A stretch of 24,825 bases of DNA from Bacteroidota bacterium (GTDB lineage Bacteria; Bacteroidota; Bacteroidia; Chitinophagales; Chitinophagaceae), in assembly GCA_023418315.1 (NCBI GenBank), contig JAEZZY010000029.1:1-24825 (forward strand), in the 5' to 3' direction. Positions 18,280 to 24,714 of this stretch are shown piece after piece; within the stretch, counting starts at the first letter, position 1, and each line of letters begins with the position of its first letter. Below the pieces are notes generated by a model that made no database searches, was not told where the DNA came from, and was given only the letters and a program-made list of their open reading frames with translations. Position numbers and translations under genes: made by a program.

Positions 18280-19008
18280 TTATTTCACGTCAAATTCCAT
18301 TTTCACCGTGATGCTTGCCGTTTTTTTCAGGCTTGTAGTATTAAATGTCCCGCCGTAAGAGTAGGATTCATCTTCATTTTGCCCGGTAATCTGAAACACG
18401 CCCATGCTTGCTTTTTTCAGTCCGCCCAGTTGTTGCCCGGCATTTTTGGCGATAGTTTCCGCTCTTTTTTCTCCATCGGCGGAGGCTTGCGCGAGCAGGT
18501 CTATTTTCAGATTGCCGAGTTTTGTATAGAAGTAATTAGGAGCGGATGAGGTCAATTCAATACCTTGTTGAATCAACCCCGTTATCTCGCGGGATATTTT
18601 ATCCACCTTGCTGATGTTTTGCGATTCTACTTTCACCGTTTGCGACAGCCGGTAGCCGGCGAATAGGCTTCCTGTTATTCTTCCGTTGGCATCATACGTA
18701 GTGTTGTAAAGTTTTTCGATATTGACGGAGGAATAGACAATTTCGGTATCGGAAAGTCCTTGTTGCGAAAGGTAGCTTCTTACTTTTTGCTCATCAGCTT
18801 TCAGTTCGTTAAACGCATCTTGCAAGATGGATGAATTGCGGGAATAGGTAGCGCTCCATACAATCAGGTCGGAGGTGAAGGAGGTTTCGGCAGCACCCGT
18901 TACGGATATGCGTTCCGTCTGTTTGTATTTATAGCGATAGGCATTTCCGATGACGATGGAAAACACCACTATGGCTATGCTGATGAGGAGTGCTGTAAGA
19001 TGTTTCAT
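18280..19008 (-). CDS. SIMPL (DUF541) domain envelope protein
   Basis: 242 residues. A single N-terminal hydrophobic segment (about 5-22, TALLISIAIVVFSIVIG) serves as signal anchor or signal peptide; the rest is the SIMPL/DUF541 fold: ISVTGAAETSFTSDLIVWSATYS (about 34-56), the heptad-like region with DEQKVRSYLSQQG, VNIEKLYNTTYDANGRITG, YRLSQTVKVESQNISKVDKIS, and the terminal KKTASITVKMEFDVK strand. It is probably periplasmic and tethered to the inner membrane. The biochemical role of the family is poorly defined; some relatives affect oxidative stress or kinase signalling. Its upstream region borders the mobile-looking flank at 19.1-19.3 kb. Confidence 0.85.
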   Translation of the reverse strand: MKHLTALLISIAIVVFSIVIGNAYRYKYKQTERISVTGAAETSFTSDLIVWSATYSRNSSILQDAFNELKADEQKVRSYLSQQGLSDTEIVYSSVNIEKLYNTTYDANGRITGSLFAGYRLSQTVKVESQNISKVDKISREITGLIQQGIELTSSAPNYFYTKLGNLKIDLLAQASADGEKRAETIAKNAGQQLGGLKKASMGVFQITGQNEDESYSYGGTFNTTSLKKTASITVKMEFDVK

Positions 19009-19190
19009 TTTTATGGATTTTGGGTTTCTTAGGATGAAGTTAAGCTATTTAGCTTCCTATTTTATTCCTGTTTTTATTATTTACTGCGAACGGATGTAAT
19101 CGGAGATTGCTAAGGAGACTGTAAATGGAGTGATGAAGGTCATTTTTTGAAGGAATGGATTTCGGAGGGAGTTGTGCAACGGCTACCGCT

Positions 19191-19199
19191 GTTGTGCGT
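19191..19199 (+). repeat. 9-base inverted repeat, left copy
   Basis: GTTGTGCGT, the exact reverse complement of ACGCACAAC at 24582-24590. The pair encloses the whole restriction-modification operon and both loop-motif hairpins (about 5.4 kb). Nine bases alone is not decisive; it gains weight from the other shared motifs. Confidence 0.45.
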
Positions 19200-19244
19200 T
19201 CGGTGTTTTTCTTTCGTCCTGATTGTCTGTCGGTTGCGGGTTGG

Positions 19245-19315
19245 AACAGACACACTCTTTGCCAAGTTTTGGCTTGTGTGTCGGCTTGTGCGACTTGGCA
19301 ATGTGTGTGGCTGTT
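19245..19315. repeat. Flanking hairpin, left, with shared motif in its loop
   Basis: The inner stem TTGCCAAGT (19259-19267) pairs perfectly with ACTTGGCAA (19293-19301). With small bulges it extends through ACACAC/GTGTGT and AACAG/CTGTT to 19245 and 19315. The 25-base loop contains GGCTTGTGTGTCGG (19271-19284), which is also the loop motif of the hairpin at 24485-24587. The direct repeat TTGAGCGTTGGC begins in the last two bases of the outer arm (19314-19325). It lies 17-87 bases past the helicase stop but lacks a T run, so it is not a normal terminator. Confidence 0.7.
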
Positions 19316-19325
19316 GAGCGTTGGC
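19314..19325 (+). repeat. 12-base direct repeat, left copy
   Basis: TTGAGCGTTGGC, identical to 24517-24528. It lies between the left hairpin and the helicase stop codon. Confidence 0.7.
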
Positions 19326-19332
19326 ATATTAT

Positions 19333-21852
19333 CTATTCAGGTTCGTTTACAAAAGATTCTTCATAGTCTTTTCTGCTTAAAACAGTGTCGTAAAGCCCAA
19401 TGTCTTGTCCTTCGTGTTTGTTGATGCCGATATATTCCAAACTTGCGTCTTCATATCGTTTGAATTTATAAACTGCATCATTCATCAAGGCAGAGTTGAA
19501 TACTCCAAGACTTACCAATAATTCAAAGTCTTTGACGGATAGACCAGTTACCTTTTTGAAAAGACCTGGTTCCAATTGCGTGATTACGTCTTTCAAACTT
19601 CTTTCTCGGTAGTCTGTCAGGTACATAAACACAGGTACACGTGTCGCAAACTTGATGAGCTTTTCTTGTATTTGTTTTCTCAGACTCTTGTATTCTTTTT
19701 CTTCGTCTGAAAGTTCTTTTTTCTCCTTCTTGGTCAGTTCTCTGTCATTGGCTTCTTTCTTCGTTTTCTTTACGCTCTCTGACTTATTGATGATGGTTTC
19801 AATGTCTTGATTTAAGTTTCTGAATCCTTCAATGTTCATCAAGGCTTTCATCGCTTCTTCGTTTGCCATTAGTCTCGCAAGCGTGTTATTGTCCACATTT
19901 ACGAGCAAAGCACTTTCCCATCGTCTAGCCAATAAAGTTGCAGTTGTGCCACTCATTGCAATGTCTAATATTCCTGCTGCATCTACTTGTTTCATCGAAC
20001 TTCCGTCATAAGCCAAAACGGGAAGGAAATTGATGAAATCTTCAACGTTCTTTTCGGGGTTTGACTCATTTACGTTTAGTCGGCAAGCGTAATCAGCAAT
20101 TTGTCGCAAGGCTCGGTTTGGTGCAAAGTCGAATACATAGCATTCTTCTTTCAGAATTTCTTCTTTGTTGGGTGATTTGCTATCGGGATTTTTAATTACC
20201 CAAGGTGTTTGCACACGGAATGCTGCCTGAAAATAGGTTTCGGGACTGGATGAATTCCGCAACATAAAAATTCCAGTCCAAGGTTTTACCGAAACGCCTG
20301 TTGTGAGCTTACCACAAGACAAAGTAATGGTTTTAGATTCCAAAGGATTATCGGTCATTGCATCTAAAACAGGCGGTAAAGCGTGAACTCCAATACCTGC
20401 TTGTGTGCCTGCGGCAACTACTACGGTGTAATCGTGGTAAAATTTGTTTTGCCTTTGCTTTAAGAGATTTGCCATTGCGTGACAAGCGGCAACCGTAGGC
20501 AAAAACCAAAAAGTATGATTCAAGACATTCAGCAATGGAGCGTGTGAAAACGGAAGTGGCGGCTTTTTAGCTCCCATTTTCAAATTGTCAACGGTGGTTT
20601 CGCTGAATGAGCCACGAATCAAATCCAACCATTTTTGCACTTCATCTTCGTATTTGAAGCGGGCTTTTGAGCCTTCGCCTTCTGCTGAAAAAAATATATT
20701 CAAATCGAAACCGTCAAATTCTCCCAATTCTGCAATTTGGCTAATTGAATCGGGCAATTGGTAGGTCATCATTACCATTCGGGGCAAGGAAGCATAAGGA
20801 TTGTTTCCTTTGCTTTCGTCCCAGTCGGCTTTGGCTCTTTGCTCATCTGAATACGTCCAGTTGAAAATCTGTTCTTCAATAAATTCACCTGATGCAATGG
20901 CACGGAAAGGTGTACCTGACAAATACAAATAATGGTTGGTAGTGATGGGCATTGCTTCTTCATCAAAGTATTCGATGCCTTCTCCTTCGCCAAATTCCAA
21001 TTCTTTTTTGCCTTCTGCTTCAAAGAGTTCTTTGGCATTCTCACGCCAAGCTCCGTAGTGGTACTCGTCAAAAATTACACAATCCCAATTGGTTGCGTGT
21101 ACCCATTCGTTCTTGGTTTTGATACCGCCTGTGCTGGTGTTCTTACCTAAGTAGTCCTGAAACGAACCAAAACAAACAATTGGTTTTTTGGGGTTGGCTT
21201 CTTCAAAGGTTAAACCATTTCGGGAGATGAACTGCCAACCTTCAAAATCCACGTGGGTCATTAAATCTTCATCCCAAGCACTTTGTACGGCTGGCTTGAA
21301 CGTCAGCACCAGAATTTTTGTCCAACCCATTTTTTTAGCCAATTGGTAACTGGCAAAGGTTTTTCCGAAACGCATTTTGGCGTTCCAAAGAAAGTGAGGC
21401 GTTTTATCAGGGTTTTCTTTTTTGAAACTTTTAAAATAGGTAATGGATTTATTTACTGCTTCTTCCTGTTCAGGACGCATACCGAAAGTAAGCACTCGGT
21501 TTTCTTCTGTTTTTTCGCCTGTTTTGATTTGGTGAATGGCTCTGCGTAAATCGTTTAAGGTGCATTTAAACCATTCTCCGCTTTCGTTTACAACTTTCCA
21601 TTCTCTCAATAATCGGTGTACTTCGCGGTCTGTAAATGAACTGCCATCACGCTTCATTGCCGATTCTTCAAATACAATTTTGTATTGAATGGCAGCCGTA
21701 CCTAATTGCTCTTTGATACGTGTTTGTGCATCACGGTCGGTATAACCGATTTTGAGCAACCCTTTATGCGTAGCCACGCCCACCAACTCATAAGCATAAA
21801 TGGTTGGATTGGTGGACGGTCGAGGAGGAAAAAAATCTTTTTTTTGAGACAT
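19333..21852 (-). CDS. GIY-YIG (T5orf172) nuclease fused to SF2 helicase, restriction subunit
   Basis: 839 residues. Proposed restriction and translocation subunit. N-terminal T5orf172/GIY-YIG-like domain (about 15-105): paired tyrosines in YAYEL (19-23) and KIGYT (34-38), R45, the likely metal-binding glutamate in DREVHRLL (E77), and the closing EWFKC (93-97). SF2 helicase: Q-like RPEQEEAV (126-133), Walker A AKMRFGKT (158-165), Walker B FDEYH (261-265), motif III YLSGTPFRA (309-317), and a motif VI-like FQAAFRVQ (about 541-548). A lysine/glutamate-rich, probably coiled segment follows (about 675-735), then a C-terminal domain without recognised motifs. No methyltransferase domain is present; those are encoded by separate upstream genes. 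It is last in a four-gene operon, starting 4 bases after the small ORF stop. The plan is type III Res/type ISP-like, but the nuclease is N-terminal GIY-YIG in place of a PD-(D/E)XK domain. Confidence 0.85.
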   Translation of the reverse strand: MSQKKDFFPPRPSTNPTIYAYELVGVATHKGLLKIGYTDRDAQTRIKEQLGTAAIQYKIVFEESAMKRDGSSFTDREVHRLLREWKVVNESGEWFKCTLNDLRRAIHQIKTGEKTEENRVLTFGMRPEQEEAVNKSITYFKSFKKENPDKTPHFLWNAKMRFGKTFASYQLAKKMGWTKILVLTFKPAVQSAWDEDLMTHVDFEGWQFISRNGLTFEEANPKKPIVCFGSFQDYLGKNTSTGGIKTKNEWVHATNWDCVIFDEYHYGAWRENAKELFEAEGKKELEFGEGEGIEYFDEEAMPITTNHYLYLSGTPFRAIASGEFIEEQIFNWTYSDEQRAKADWDESKGNNPYASLPRMVMMTYQLPDSISQIAELGEFDGFDLNIFFSAEGEGSKARFKYEDEVQKWLDLIRGSFSETTVDNLKMGAKKPPLPFSHAPLLNVLNHTFWFLPTVAACHAMANLLKQRQNKFYHDYTVVVAAGTQAGIGVHALPPVLDAMTDNPLESKTITLSCGKLTTGVSVKPWTGIFMLRNSSSPETYFQAAFRVQTPWVIKNPDSKSPNKEEILKEECYVFDFAPNRALRQIADYACRLNVNESNPEKNVEDFINFLPVLAYDGSSMKQVDAAGILDIAMSGTTATLLARRWESALLVNVDNNTLARLMANEEAMKALMNIEGFRNLNQDIETIINKSESVKKTKKEANDRELTKKEKKELSDEEKEYKSLRKQIQEKLIKFATRVPVFMYLTDYRERSLKDVITQLEPGLFKKVTGLSVKDFELLVSLGVFNSALMNDAVYKFKRYEDASLEYIGINKHEGQDIGLYDTVLSRKDYEESFVNEPE

Positions 21853-21856
21853 AACA

Positions 21857-22231
21857 TTAAATCAAACGGCCATTGTCGAAGTCTGTTAGAAACTGTTGTG
21901 GAACTGTTGCCCTTATCGAAGCTAGATTTTGATTGCCACCTAAAACGAAATTATGATGTGTTCTAATGTTTTCAACAAATTCATTACAATTTACACGTGA
22001 TTCTATTGATGGGTTTCCAGCTGTATGCAATAATTGAACTCTCAATTGGTTTGGTTGCGGGGTATAGAAAAGAATTCGACCTTCTTCTGCCCAAGCACCT
22101 TGCTCATTATTTTCTTCCCATACGATTCTTGTTGAACCATCATTCTTTGATAAGTAACCAAGAAATTCATAATACTCTCCTTCAGAATTAAAAGCTACTT
22201 GTTGTTTTGTTCCAAATGTTGCTTTGTACAT
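21857..22231 (-). CDS. Small conserved-looking protein of unknown function in RM operon
   Basis: 124 residues, not recognised. It lies in the middle of the RM operon, 28 bases after the NPPY methyltransferase and only 4 bases before the nuclease-helicase, so it is almost surely cotranscribed and perhaps translationally coupled. The sequence is soluble and mixed: an aromatic N-terminal half (GEYYEFLGYL, IVWEENNEQGAWAEEGRILFY) that reads like beta strands, then a more polar half with NCNEFVENIRTHHNFVLGG and a terminal IRATVPQQFLTDFDNGRLI. No membrane segment, helix-turn-helix or nuclease motif is visible. Possible roles are a subunit bridging methyltransferase and helicase, a specificity or control factor, or an inhibitor that protects the host; none can be chosen from sequence. 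Confidence 0.75.
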   Translation of the reverse strand: MYKATFGTKQQVAFNSEGEYYEFLGYLSKNDGSTRIVWEENNEQGAWAEEGRILFYTPQPNQLRVQLLHTAGNPSIESRVNCNEFVENIRTHHNFVLGGNQNLASIRATVPQQFLTDFDNGRLI

Positions 22232-22259
22232 ATTTTTTAAATTTAAAGTGATTTATGGA

Positions 22260-23765
22260 TTATGCTTCAACTTCCATCGGTCGAATAAGCTGTTCAATGA
22301 ATTCAGTTTCTTCACGATTTAAATTGTATTTTCTGTAAAGTTTTTCATCGTCCCAACTTTCCGACATTGGCAAATCTGGCACGAAAATGAATTTGCCTTT
22401 TGTGATGTTTTGGGTTAAAAGTATTGTCGAAACTAAAAACCTACAAAACTTAGTTTTTAAGAAGTTTGCCATATTTTCTGCTTCTGATTGACTTTCGTAC
22501 TTACCAACAACTAAATAGGATTCTGTGCACACTGTTTGAGGAGGCATTATTTCAACTCTTGAAAAAATTCGTCTTTTACCTTCTTTGTCTGGTTGACCAC
22601 CGTGGTCATTTGAAGCTTTAGATAGCATTACTTTCCATTTCCCAATTAAATCTTTTCCACTAGTTACTTTACTTGAAGAAATTTTGCCACGTCCAGCACT
22701 TGTTATCAAATCAAGATCTCCAATTTTTTCAGGCCTAACACTAGAAACTAAACCAAACGGCATCCTGCTTGATACAACACTATCTAAGAAATTTTGACTT
22801 TTCTCTTTAACCTTATGAATAATATTAATTGCTAGATTATCTCTTACAAAAGTTTCAAATTCATCTAAATAACGTTCAGACTTTATTATTTCATTTTTTC
22901 TGATTGTCTCAACTTCACAAATTCCTTTGTTGTCCCTATCCCAAAGGAAATAGCAAATACCGCCCGCAATATCAACCCCGGGGAAACAATCACGTGAATC
23001 AGCATAATCGACCAACTTCCTTATTCGCTTATCTTTAAGCATTTCGCTTCTAAAGTCATCTAATCCCTTACCACCCGAATACCATCTTGCTGGAATAATC
23101 ATTGACAGGTATCTAGGATTCAGTTTCTTTGCCTGCTCTATAAACAAGTTGTAGATCGGTTTTGCACTTGAACCTGTGCCACCACCATCATTTAACTGAT
23201 ATGGTGGATTTCCAACGATTACGTCAAACTTCATATTGAATATTTTTTCTGGTTTGTCTGTGTGAATAAAATTGTAAGCGTAGGTTTCTAAGGCTTCATC
23301 ACGGTCATATGATTCTTGATTTGCACCGCAATAGGAACACTTACCACCTTGCCACGTATGTTGCATCCGTTCGTAATGGATATTGCCTTGCTCATTGGTA
23401 AAAGTCTCGCAAATGGAGTATTTACCATTGGCAGTTTTGGAGCAATACACACTTCTGCGAGAAAGCAAGGCGGTTAAATCGGTTATGGCAATGCCATATA
23501 GTTGTTTGCTGAAAATGTGGTTAATGCGTTCTTGTTTGTCAGGTATTTGGCTTTCCAAACCTACCATTAGTCGCTTTGCCATTTCTCGCAAAAAAACTCC
23601 ACTTTTAGAAACAGGGTCTAAAAACTTGGCGTTTGGGTTGCTCCATAGCTCTTGGGGGAGCAAGTCTAAAATATCGTTCACCAAATTGGGTGGTGTAAAT
23701 ACTTCGTCATTGCTCAAATTGGCAAGGCAAGTGAGTACATCGGGGTTATAGTTCGTTTGTATCAT
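22260..23765 (-). CDS. N6-adenine DNA methyltransferase (Eco57I-like, NPPY), RM modification subunit
   Basis: 501 residues. Methylates adenine N6 in the recognition site using SAM. Motif X-like DEVFTPP (20-26), motif I position FLDPVSKSGVFL (48-59), where the usual DPxxGSG has S-K-S-G, and catalytic motif IV GNPPY (185-189). Between these lies a Cys4 set (C108, C119, C143, C146; YCSKTANGKYSIC and GKCSYCGA) that fits a zinc-ribbon insertion. The C-terminal 250 residues, with ITSAGRGKISSSK and a TQNITKGKFIFVPDLP segment, are where gamma-class enzymes carry the target recognition domain. Its start overlaps the preceding gene by 20 bases. The middle part (about 22.7-23.0 kb) is more AT-rich than the rest, as expected for a variable recognition region. 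Confidence 0.88.
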   Translation of the reverse strand: MIQTNYNPDVLTCLANLSNDEVFTPPNLVNDILDLLPQELWSNPNAKFLDPVSKSGVFLREMAKRLMVGLESQIPDKQERINHIFSKQLYGIAITDLTALLSRRSVYCSKTANGKYSICETFTNEQGNIHYERMQHTWQGGKCSYCGANQESYDRDEALETYAYNFIHTDKPEKIFNMKFDVIVGNPPYQLNDGGGTGSSAKPIYNLFIEQAKKLNPRYLSMIIPARWYSGGKGLDDFRSEMLKDKRIRKLVDYADSRDCFPGVDIAGGICYFLWDRDNKGICEVETIRKNEIIKSERYLDEFETFVRDNLAINIIHKVKEKSQNFLDSVVSSRMPFGLVSSVRPEKIGDLDLITSAGRGKISSSKVTSGKDLIGKWKVMLSKASNDHGGQPDKEGKRRIFSRVEIMPPQTVCTESYLVVGKYESQSEAENMANFLKTKFCRFLVSTILLTQNITKGKFIFVPDLPMSESWDDEKLYRKYNLNREETEFIEQLIRPMEVEA

Positions 23766-24426
23766 CTTCGCCCAATTTTAAGAAATGAATCAGTGGATAA
23801 TCTTTTACAGGCTCATCAATGGCGGCTGCATTGCCTTCGTCATTGAACATTGAGAACTGGTGTGTTTTTTCCACTAAAAATTTAAACATATAATCCCTTC
23901 GTTTCAACATTGAGCCGTTTACGGCACTCCATTCTGAAAATATAATGGGTTGTTTGGTATCGGGGTTGGTAAAGTCCAAGGCATCACCCCAAAGTATGTT
24001 TCTGCCAAACAAAAACTTTATGCTTTGTCTACACTCGACTTTGCATTTGTCTTTGAATAGGTTAGTGTAACGCTCGTCAAAGATTTTGAATAGGCGTTCT
24101 CTGCATTCTTGTGCATTGTCTTCCAAAATGTCCACTCCGTAAATGCTCGAAACGGCAATCACGGCATAGCGTTCCCATTCAATTTGGCTTTTGCTGTATC
24201 GTTGGTCAACGACATTCAATTTTCTGCGAAGCACTTCCGCCAAAAAGTTTCCGTTACCACAAGCGGGTTCTAAGAAACGGGAGTCAATGCGTTCCGTTTC
24301 GTGCTTTACCAAATCGAGCATAGCGTTTACTTCCCGTTCGTTTGTAAACACTTCACCGTGGTCTGTAACCCGCTGTTTGGATTTTACTTGGTTGTCTGTC
24401 TTTATTTCTTCTGTCAATTCGTTCAC
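23746..24426 (-). CDS. Short N6-MTase-like SAM-binding protein (no NPPY), RM operon
   Basis: 226 residues, about half the length of a full N6 methyltransferase. Motif X-like GEVFTN (24-29), strong SAM-binding motif I FLEPACGNGNFLAEVL (51-66), motif II-like IYGVDILEDNAQECRERL (95-112) and a WGDALDF segment. The catalytic (D/N)PPY motif is missing; the corresponding place reads FSEWSAVNGSMLKRRDYMF. So it probably binds SAM but does not methylate by itself and may pair with the NPPY protein encoded next, with which it overlaps by 20 bases. First gene of the operon. The GTG at 24426 is taken as start because it follows a perfect TAnnTTTG box closely. It is probably complete, since its C-terminus ends cleanly. 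Confidence 0.8.
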   Translation of the reverse strand: MNELTEEIKTDNQVKSKQRVTDHGEVFTNEREVNAMLDLVKHETERIDSRFLEPACGNGNFLAEVLRRKLNVVDQRYSKSQIEWERYAVIAVSSIYGVDILEDNAQECRERLFKIFDERYTNLFKDKCKVECRQSIKFLFGRNILWGDALDFTNPDTKQPIIFSEWSAVNGSMLKRRDYMFKFLVEKTHQFSMFNDEGNAAAIDEPVKDYPLIHFLKLGEDDTNEL

Positions 24427-24451
24427 TTTATATTTTAAAATTCTCAGTCTT

Positions 24452-24459
24452 CAAATTTA
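24452..24459 (-). promoter_or_regulatory. Promoter -7 box of the RM operon
   Basis: On the minus strand it reads TAAATTTG, a perfect match to the Bacteroidota TAnnTTTG element. It is 26 bases upstream of the GTG start, leaving a leader of about 20 bases. No TTTG is present 19-21 bases upstream of it, so the -33 element is weak or absent. Confidence 0.5.
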
Positions 24460-24484
24460 CTTTTTTATGTCTTCTCGTCTGTCC

Positions 24485-24587
24485 GTGCGTTGGCAAAAAA
24501 TGGCTCTTTTGGTTTTTTGAGCGTTGGCTTGTGTGTCGGGAAAAACCAAATGTGCCATTTGCGGGTCGGGTTTTTACACTGACGCAC
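24485..24587. repeat. Flanking hairpin, right, with shared motif in its loop
   Basis: The inner stem TTTGGTTTTT (24508-24517) pairs perfectly with AAAAACCAAA (24541-24550). Further out, AAATGGC (24498-24504) pairs with GCCATTT (24554-24560) and GTGCGT (24485-24490) with ACGCAC (24582-24587), with bulges between. The 23-base loop holds GGCTTGTGTGTCGG (24526-24539), the same 14 bases as the loop of the left hairpin. Confidence 0.7.
24517..24528 (+). repeat. 12-base direct repeat, right copy
   Basis: TTGAGCGTTGGC, identical to 19314-19325. Here it runs straight into the loop motif, whereas in the left copy the two are 29 bases apart in the opposite order. A partial third copy, GCGTTGGC, is at 24487-24494. 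Confidence 0.7.
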
Positions 24588-24590
24588 AAC
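24582..24590 (-). repeat. 9-base inverted repeat, right copy
   Basis: Plus strand ACGCACAAC, the reverse complement of 19191-19199. It joins the outer arm of the right hairpin to the next stem-loop. Confidence 0.45.
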
Positions 24591-24714
24591 GGTTTGGGTA
24601 TTGCCGAAGGCGGGGATTTTTAGTATTAAAGTTCAATCGAAGAACAAATGTTGAATTTTGCACAAATGTACAATCAAAGCCGTTCAGCCCCGCAATAATG
24701 GCAATACGATGTTG
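24587..24714. repeat. Large branched stem-loop, recombination-site-like
   Basis: GTATTGCC (24598-24605) pairs with GGCAATAC (24700-24707), inside it GCGGGG (24610-24615) with CCCCGC (24688-24693), outside it CAAC (24587-24590) with GTTG (24711-24714). An inner arm AAGTTCAA/TTGAATTT forms a branch. The right outer arm continues as GTTGAAC (24711-24717), which fits the GTTRRRY core of integron attC sites, but the left arm (GCACAAC) fits RYYYAAC imperfectly. Likeness to attC is suggestive only. Confidence 0.5.

Larger units (their letters stand above)
19009..19332. other. Structured GT-rich spacer, left boundary of the RM island
   Basis: 324 bases without a convincing gene; a 92-residue minus-strand frame here has no protein-like features. 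The part next to the SIMPL gene (19009-19140) is AT-rich and should contain that gene's promoter, though no good box was found. From about 19155 to 19325 composition shifts to GT-rich plus-strand text with several short inverted repeats, including GTTGTGCAAC (19171-19180, self-complementary) and the hairpin listed separately. It contains the left copies of motifs that recur at the right end of the island. Confidence 0.7.

Noticed and set aside
19245..19315. Rho-independent terminator of the RM operon
   Set aside because: The stem is placed correctly but has a 25-base loop and no T run on the minus strand, unlike the true terminators at 124 and 6287.
19049..19327. 92-residue minus-strand frame downstream of the helicase
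   Set aside because: It is made from the GT-rich hairpin region, lacks domain-like sequence and would overlap the structural repeats.
19333..24426. Known multi-gene defence systems such as BREX or DISARM
   Set aside because: No PglZ phosphatase, BrxL/BrxC, DrmA/DrmB or phospholipase D gene is present; the gene set is restricted to MTases, a small protein and a nuclease-helicase.
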